Assembly (NCBI RefSeq): GCF_000271305.1 | Contig: NZ_AKGD01000001.1 | Coordinates: 2,114,882-2,155,000, forward strand | Source: Hydrocarboniphaga effusa AP103 | GTDB lineage: Bacteria; Pseudomonadota; Gammaproteobacteria; Nevskiales; Nevskiaceae | Direction of reading: 5' to 3' | DNA length: 40,119 nucleotides | Translations under genes and position numbers: made by a program | The notes under the pieces: generated by a model | The model's database searches: none | Told to the model about the DNA's origin: nothing | The model's input: only the letters and a program-made list of their open reading frames with translations | Shown: one piece after another, positions 36,824 to 40,119 of the stretch | Position numbering within the stretch: position 1 is the first letter of the stretch | Layout: each line of letters begins with the position of its first letter

Positions 36824-38968
36824 TCAGTTGTCCTCGAGAAACTGCAGCTGTACCGGCTTGCCGGCTTCCGCGCCCTTTGCCGGAGCTGCGCGAACGTACT
36901 GCCCGTTCGACTGCAGCAGCCAGCTCTGCGCGGTGTCGGCCAGATAGGCTTCGAGCTGCCCGAGCACCTTCGCGCGCAGCTTCTTGTCGCGAATCGGGAA
37001 GGCGATCTCGACGCGCCGATACAGATTGCGCTCCATCCAGTCCGCACTCGACAGCAGGATCTCGCCGGTGCCGTCGTTGTGGAAATAGAACACGCGGTGA
37101 TGCTCGAGGAAGCGGCCGATCACCGAGCGCACGCGGATGTTCTCCGACAGGCCCGGAACACCCGGCCGCACCGAGCACATCGCACGCACGATCAGGTCCA
37201 CCTGCACGCCGGCCTGCGAAGCCTCGTAGAGCTTCTTGATCATCTCGGCTTCGACCAGCGAATTCATCTTGGCGATGAGTCGCGCCGGCTTGCCCTTCTT
37301 CGCGTTTTCGATCTCGCGATCGATGCGCGCCTTCATCTGATCGAACAGCGTGAACGGCGATTGCAGCAGGCAGTGCAGCTTGCCGATGCGGCCGAGGCTC
37401 GTGAGTTGCAGGAACACCGCGTGCACGTCTCGGCAGAGTTCCTGGTCCGACGTGAACAGGCCGTAGTCGGTGTACATGCGCGCCGTGCGCGGATGGTAGT
37501 TGCCGGTGCCCAGGTGGGCGTAATAGCGCAGGCCCGGCGTCTTGCCGCCGGTGGCCTCTTCGCGACGCACGATCAGGCACATTTTGGCGTGCGTCTTGTA
37601 GCCGACCACGCCGTAGACGATGTGCGCGCCGACCTCCTCGAGCTTCTCGGCGAGATTCAAATTGTCGGCCTCGTCGAAGCGCGCGCGCAGCTCGACGACG
37701 ACGGTCACTTCCTTGCCGTTGCGCGCCGCTTCCATCAGGGCTTCGACGACCGGCGACTTCGCGCCGGTGCGATACAGCGTCTGCTTGATCGCGAGCACCT
37801 TGGGATCGCGTGCGGCCTGGCGCAGCAGCTCGAGCACCGGGGTGAACGAATCGTAAGGGTGATGCAGCAGGTGATCGCGCTCGCGGATCGCGGCGAAGAT
37901 GTCGCCCCCCGTCAACGCCTTCGGCACGCGCGCCGTGAACGGCGCGTACTTGAGCTCGGGCCGGTCGACCTGATCGGGAATCGCCATGAGCCGCATGAGA
38001 TTCACCGGCCCGTTGACCTGGTAGACGTCGGCCGGCGTCAGCTGCGTCTCCTTCATCAGGTAGGTCCACAGCGGCTCGGGACAGTTGTCGGCCACTTCGA
38101 GGCGGACGGTGTCGCCCCACTGGCGCTGAGACAGCTCGTCTTCGAGCGCTTCGGCCAGATCGGTGGCTTCTTCCTCGTCGACGAACAGATCCGAATTGCG
38201 CGTGACGCGAAACTGGTAGCAGCCGGTGGCCTGCATGCCAGGGAACGCGTCGTCGACGTAGGCGTGAATCACCGACGACAGGAACGTGAAGTCGTGCGGC
38301 CCGCTGCCCGGCAACTCCTTCGGCAGCTGGATCAGGCGCGGCAGGGCGCGCGGCGCCTGCACGATCGCGAACTGGATGTTGCGGCCGAACGCGTCCTTGC
38401 CCGACAGCGAAACGATGAAGTTGAGCGACTTGTTGAGCAGGCGCGGAAACGGATGCGCCGGATCGAGCCCGATCGGCGACAGCACCGGCAGCAGCTCGGT
38501 GTTGAAGTACTGGCGCAGCCAGGCCTCCTGTTCCGGCGTCCATTCCGAGCGGCGCAGAAAGCGGATGCGCTCCTTGTCGAGCGCGGGCACGAGCACGTCG
38601 TTGAAGACGCGGTACTGCTCGTCGACGAGCGTATGCGCGCGCGTGCTGATGGCGCCGAGCGCTTCCTGGGGCGAAATGCCGTCCGGGCCACGCTGCACGG
38701 TGCCACCGGCTTCGGCCATCTGCATCAGGCCGGCGACGCGAATCTCGAAGAACTCGTCGAGGTTCGAGCTCGAGATACACAGGAACTTCAGACGTTCGAG
38801 CAGCGGAACGCTTTCGTCCTTGGCCTGTTCGAGTACGCGCTGGTTGAACTCGAGCAGCGAAAGCTCGCGGTTGATGAAGAGATCGGTGGCTTGGAATTCG
38901 AGTTTCGAAGGGGCGTCCATGGCGTTCATTCTGAAGGGCAGCGCTTGCTCAGTAGAGAGAGCGGTCAT
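36824..38968 (-). CDS. ppk1: Polyphosphate kinase 1
   Basis: Reversible synthesis of polyphosphate from ATP. The 714-residue protein has the N-terminal domain (FINRELSLLEFNQRVLEQA, LCISSSNLDEFFEIRVAGL), the head domain, and two phospholipase-D-like catalytic domains. AIKQTLYRTGAKSPVVEAL and RYYAHLGTGNYHPRTARMYTDYG carry the autophosphorylated histidine region; SADWMERNLYRRVEIAFPI is near the C-terminus. The start is uncertain: 38968 is the longest, with in-frame ATGs at 38929 and 38920, and none has a clear ribosome-binding site. It starts 33 bases after the phosphodiesterase gene, so the two probably form an operon. Confidence 0.96.
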   Translation of the reverse strand: MTALSTEQALPFRMNAMDAPSKLEFQATDLFINRELSLLEFNQRVLEQAKDESVPLLERLKFLCISSSNLDEFFEIRVAGLMQMAEAGGTVQRGPDGISPQEALGAISTRAHTLVDEQYRVFNDVLVPALDKERIRFLRRSEWTPEQEAWLRQYFNTELLPVLSPIGLDPAHPFPRLLNKSLNFIVSLSGKDAFGRNIQFAIVQAPRALPRLIQLPKELPGSGPHDFTFLSSVIHAYVDDAFPGMQATGCYQFRVTRNSDLFVDEEEATDLAEALEDELSQRQWGDTVRLEVADNCPEPLWTYLMKETQLTPADVYQVNGPVNLMRLMAIPDQVDRPELKYAPFTARVPKALTGGDIFAAIRERDHLLHHPYDSFTPVLELLRQAARDPKVLAIKQTLYRTGAKSPVVEALMEAARNGKEVTVVVELRARFDEADNLNLAEKLEEVGAHIVYGVVGYKTHAKMCLIVRREEATGGKTPGLRYYAHLGTGNYHPRTARMYTDYGLFTSDQELCRDVHAVFLQLTSLGRIGKLHCLLQSPFTLFDQMKARIDREIENAKKGKPARLIAKMNSLVEAEMIKKLYEASQAGVQVDLIVRAMCSVRPGVPGLSENIRVRSVIGRFLEHHRVFYFHNDGTGEILLSSADWMERNLYRRVEIAFPIRDKKLRAKVLGQLEAYLADTAQSWLLQSNGQYVRAAPAKGAEAGKPVQLQFLEDN

Positions 38969-38972
38969 GACA

Positions 38973-38992
38973 GGCTCGTTACATGACGAGCC
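38973..38992 (-). promoter_or_regulatory. Small hairpin before ppk1
   Basis: GGCTCGT-tacatg-ACGAGCC is a 7-bp inverted repeat in the 33-base gap between the phosphodiesterase stop and the longest ppk1 start, where the ribosome-binding site would lie. It could hinder initiation at 38968 or simply be fortuitous. Confidence 0.4.
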
Positions 38993-39001
38993 TTGGAGTG
39001 T

Positions 39002-39712
39002 TCATTGCGCGACGAGCTGGAGAGCCCGGTCCGGATAGTCGGTGAAGACCCCGTCGACACCCATGGCGCGTAGGCGGTGCATGTCCTCGGGCTCGTTGAC
39101 CGTATAGACGTACACGCGGCGTCCTTGGTTCTTGATGTCGGCGATCAGCCGCTCGTCGACGAACTCGTCCGACAGATTCACGCACTCGGCCTGAAGCTCC
39201 GCCGCGCAGGCCGCCCAATCGAGCGGCACGCCGCACAGCAGCACGCCGATCGGTACCTGAGGCAATAGCTGGCGGAACTCATAGAGCTCCGGCAGATGGA
39301 AGGACGACACCAGGAACTGCTCGGGCGTGGCATTGGCTTCCAGGAGTCCGCGCAGGTGCGCGGCGACCGCTTCGGCCGTTCCGGCACCGGTCTTGAGCTC
39401 GATATTGACCGGAACCCGGCCCTCGACGAGATCGAGGACTTCACCGAGCGTCGGAATGCGCTGGCCCTGGCCCGCGTCCAGGGCGCGCAGCTCCGCCAGG
39501 GAAAGGGCGTCGACTCGTCCGTGTCCGTTGGTCGTGCGATCGACGCGTAAATCATGGATCACGATCAGCTCGCCCGAATGCAGCTGTACGTCGATCTCGA
39601 CCATGTGCGAACCGAGCCGGATGCCGGTGTCGATGGCGAGCAAAGTGTTTTCGGGGGCGTGCCCGCGTGCGCCGCGGTGGCCGACGACGGTAAAGGAAGG
39701 GTCCGCTGCCAT
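39002..39712 (-). CDS. Glycerophosphodiester phosphodiesterase
   Basis: A 236-residue TIM-barrel enzyme of the GDPD family, cleaving glycerophosphodiesters to glycerol 3-phosphate and an alcohol. The N-terminus has VVGHRGARGHAPENTLLAI (catalytic His-Arg and Glu-Asn). MVEIDVQLHSGELIVIHD (metal-binding Glu-x-Asp and second His), VNIELKTG and VYTVNEPEDMHRLRAMGVDGVFTDYP follow. No signal peptide is seen, so it is likely cytoplasmic like UgpQ. Glycerol 3-phosphate and phosphate metabolism fit with the adjacent ppk1, but the link is inference. It is divergent from the rRNA promoter. Confidence 0.93.
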   Translation of the reverse strand: MAADPSFTVVGHRGARGHAPENTLLAIDTGIRLGSHMVEIDVQLHSGELIVIHDLRVDRTTNGHGRVDALSLAELRALDAGQGQRIPTLGEVLDLVEGRVPVNIELKTGAGTAEAVAAHLRGLLEANATPEQFLVSSFHLPELYEFRQLLPQVPIGVLLCGVPLDWAACAAELQAECVNLSDEFVDERLIADIKNQGRRVYVYTVNEPEDMHRLRAMGVDGVFTDYPDRALQLVAQ

Positions 39713-39900
39713 GGGTTCTCCTCAATAGGCGGCTCCATATAGGCACTCATTGTGCGCCCGAGCCCCGGGCGGCGCCGTTCTTCTGCTGCTTTTTTAACCG
39801 CAGAAAACGCCCGGAGCCCGCTTTCTATCTGTGCAACGATCTTTTTCAATCTATAAATCGTTTTAAATCAGCAACTTGATAAATAGACCGAAAAAGCTTG

Positions 39901-39928
39901 TTGACGCTTTCTGGGAGGTGCGTAGAAT
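39901..39928 (+). promoter_or_regulatory. rRNA operon promoter (P1-like)
   Basis: TTGACG (39901-39906) and TAGAAT (39923-39928) are 16 bases apart, a spacing typical of rrn promoters. They follow an A+T-rich UP-element-like tract (39840-39899). The G+C-rich discriminator GCGCCTCCC after the -10 is expected for stringent control by ppGpp. Confidence 0.85.
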
Positions 39929-39975
39929 GCGCCTCCCTGGTGACGGCGACGCGGTTTGAAGCGAAGCTAAAGCCC

Positions 39976-40011
39976 TGATCTTTAACAGAATAAGCAAGTG
40001 ATTTGTGTGGG
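39976..40011 (+). promoter_or_regulatory. rRNA antitermination elements boxA and boxC
   Basis: TGATCTTTAACA (39976-39987) differs by one base from the consensus boxA TGCTCTTTAACA, which binds NusB-S10. TGTGTGGG (40004-40011) matches boxC. Both lie in the transcribed leader downstream of the promoter. Confidence 0.88.
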
Positions 40012-40119
40012 TGCTCCTGTGAGCGTGGCGAAGCCATGTGACACATGAGTATCACTAAAGCCAAGTCGTAATGAGCTTAAGTTGATGACTCTAAATAGCC
40101 CGAAGCGCTTTTAGCGGCG

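Larger units (their letters stand above)
39713..40119 (+). other. Promoter region and 5' leader of an rRNA operon
   Basis: This 407-base stretch holds no protein gene. An A+T-rich segment (39840-39899), a strong promoter (39901-39928), then a leader with boxA and boxC antitermination elements are as in rrn operons. The 16S rRNA itself starts beyond the window. Bases 39713-39840 between the phosphodiesterase start and the A+T-rich segment hold nothing I recognise. Confidence 0.85.

Overview
The window is high-G+C, gene-dense bacterial chromosome. Gene content and order point to a gammaproteobacterium close to the Xanthomonadales (Rhodanobacteraceae/Lysobacteraceae-like). The main clues are the rpsU-yqeY-dnaG-rpoD macromolecular-synthesis operon divergent from tsaD, argS followed by a SPOR-domain gene, purEK, and the dispersed CCCTCTCCC/GGGTGAGGG intergenic palindromes. 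The taxonomic call is inference from content, not from a search. Almost everything is core housekeeping sequence; I see no transposase, phage, CRISPR or toxin-antitoxin genes.

Layout. 1-1.4 kb: start of a DUF202 membrane protein gene, mscL and an NAD-dependent epimerase-like gene, all minus. 1.6-6.2 kb: argS, an FtsN-like SPOR gene and a secreted S9 peptidase, all plus. 6.2-10.4 kb: an MtfA-type metallopeptidase and uvrD (minus); uvrD is interrupted by an in-frame 358-residue intein in helicase motif III. 10.5-12.3 kb: lipoprotein Cu/Zn superoxide dismutase, apaG and sufT. 12.4-17.4 kb: RND permease, membrane-fusion protein and a SIMPL-domain protein. 17.6-19.3 kb: purE-purK. 19.4-21.9 kb: an orphan ParA-like ATPase and two tandem paralogous outer-membrane beta-barrels. 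22-26.5 kb: rpoD, dnaG, yqeY and rpsU (minus). 26.7-28.1 kb: tsaD and folB. 28.1-34.3 kb: a GmhB-like phosphatase, glyS, katG and glyQ (minus), with katG sitting between the two glycyl-tRNA synthetase subunit genes. 34.4-36.7 kb: beta-carbonic anhydrase and glnA. 36.8-39.7 kb: ppk1 and a glycerophosphodiester phosphodiesterase (minus). The last ~220 bases are a strong rRNA promoter and antitermination leader (boxA, boxC) of an rRNA operon that begins beyond the window.

Most noteworthy points: (1) the UvrD intein, whose central region has no LAGLIDADG motif but carries a GIY-YIG-like arrangement; (2) a DnaG primase that has lost three of the four zinc ligands of its CHC2 finger; (3) a GmhB-like phosphatase in which all four zinc-loop ligands are replaced; (4) katG splitting glyQ from glyS; (5) three consecutive perfect hairpins after glnA, which could define a 3'UTR-derived small RNA, together with a good sigma-54 promoter match before glnA. 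None of these could be tested by database search here.
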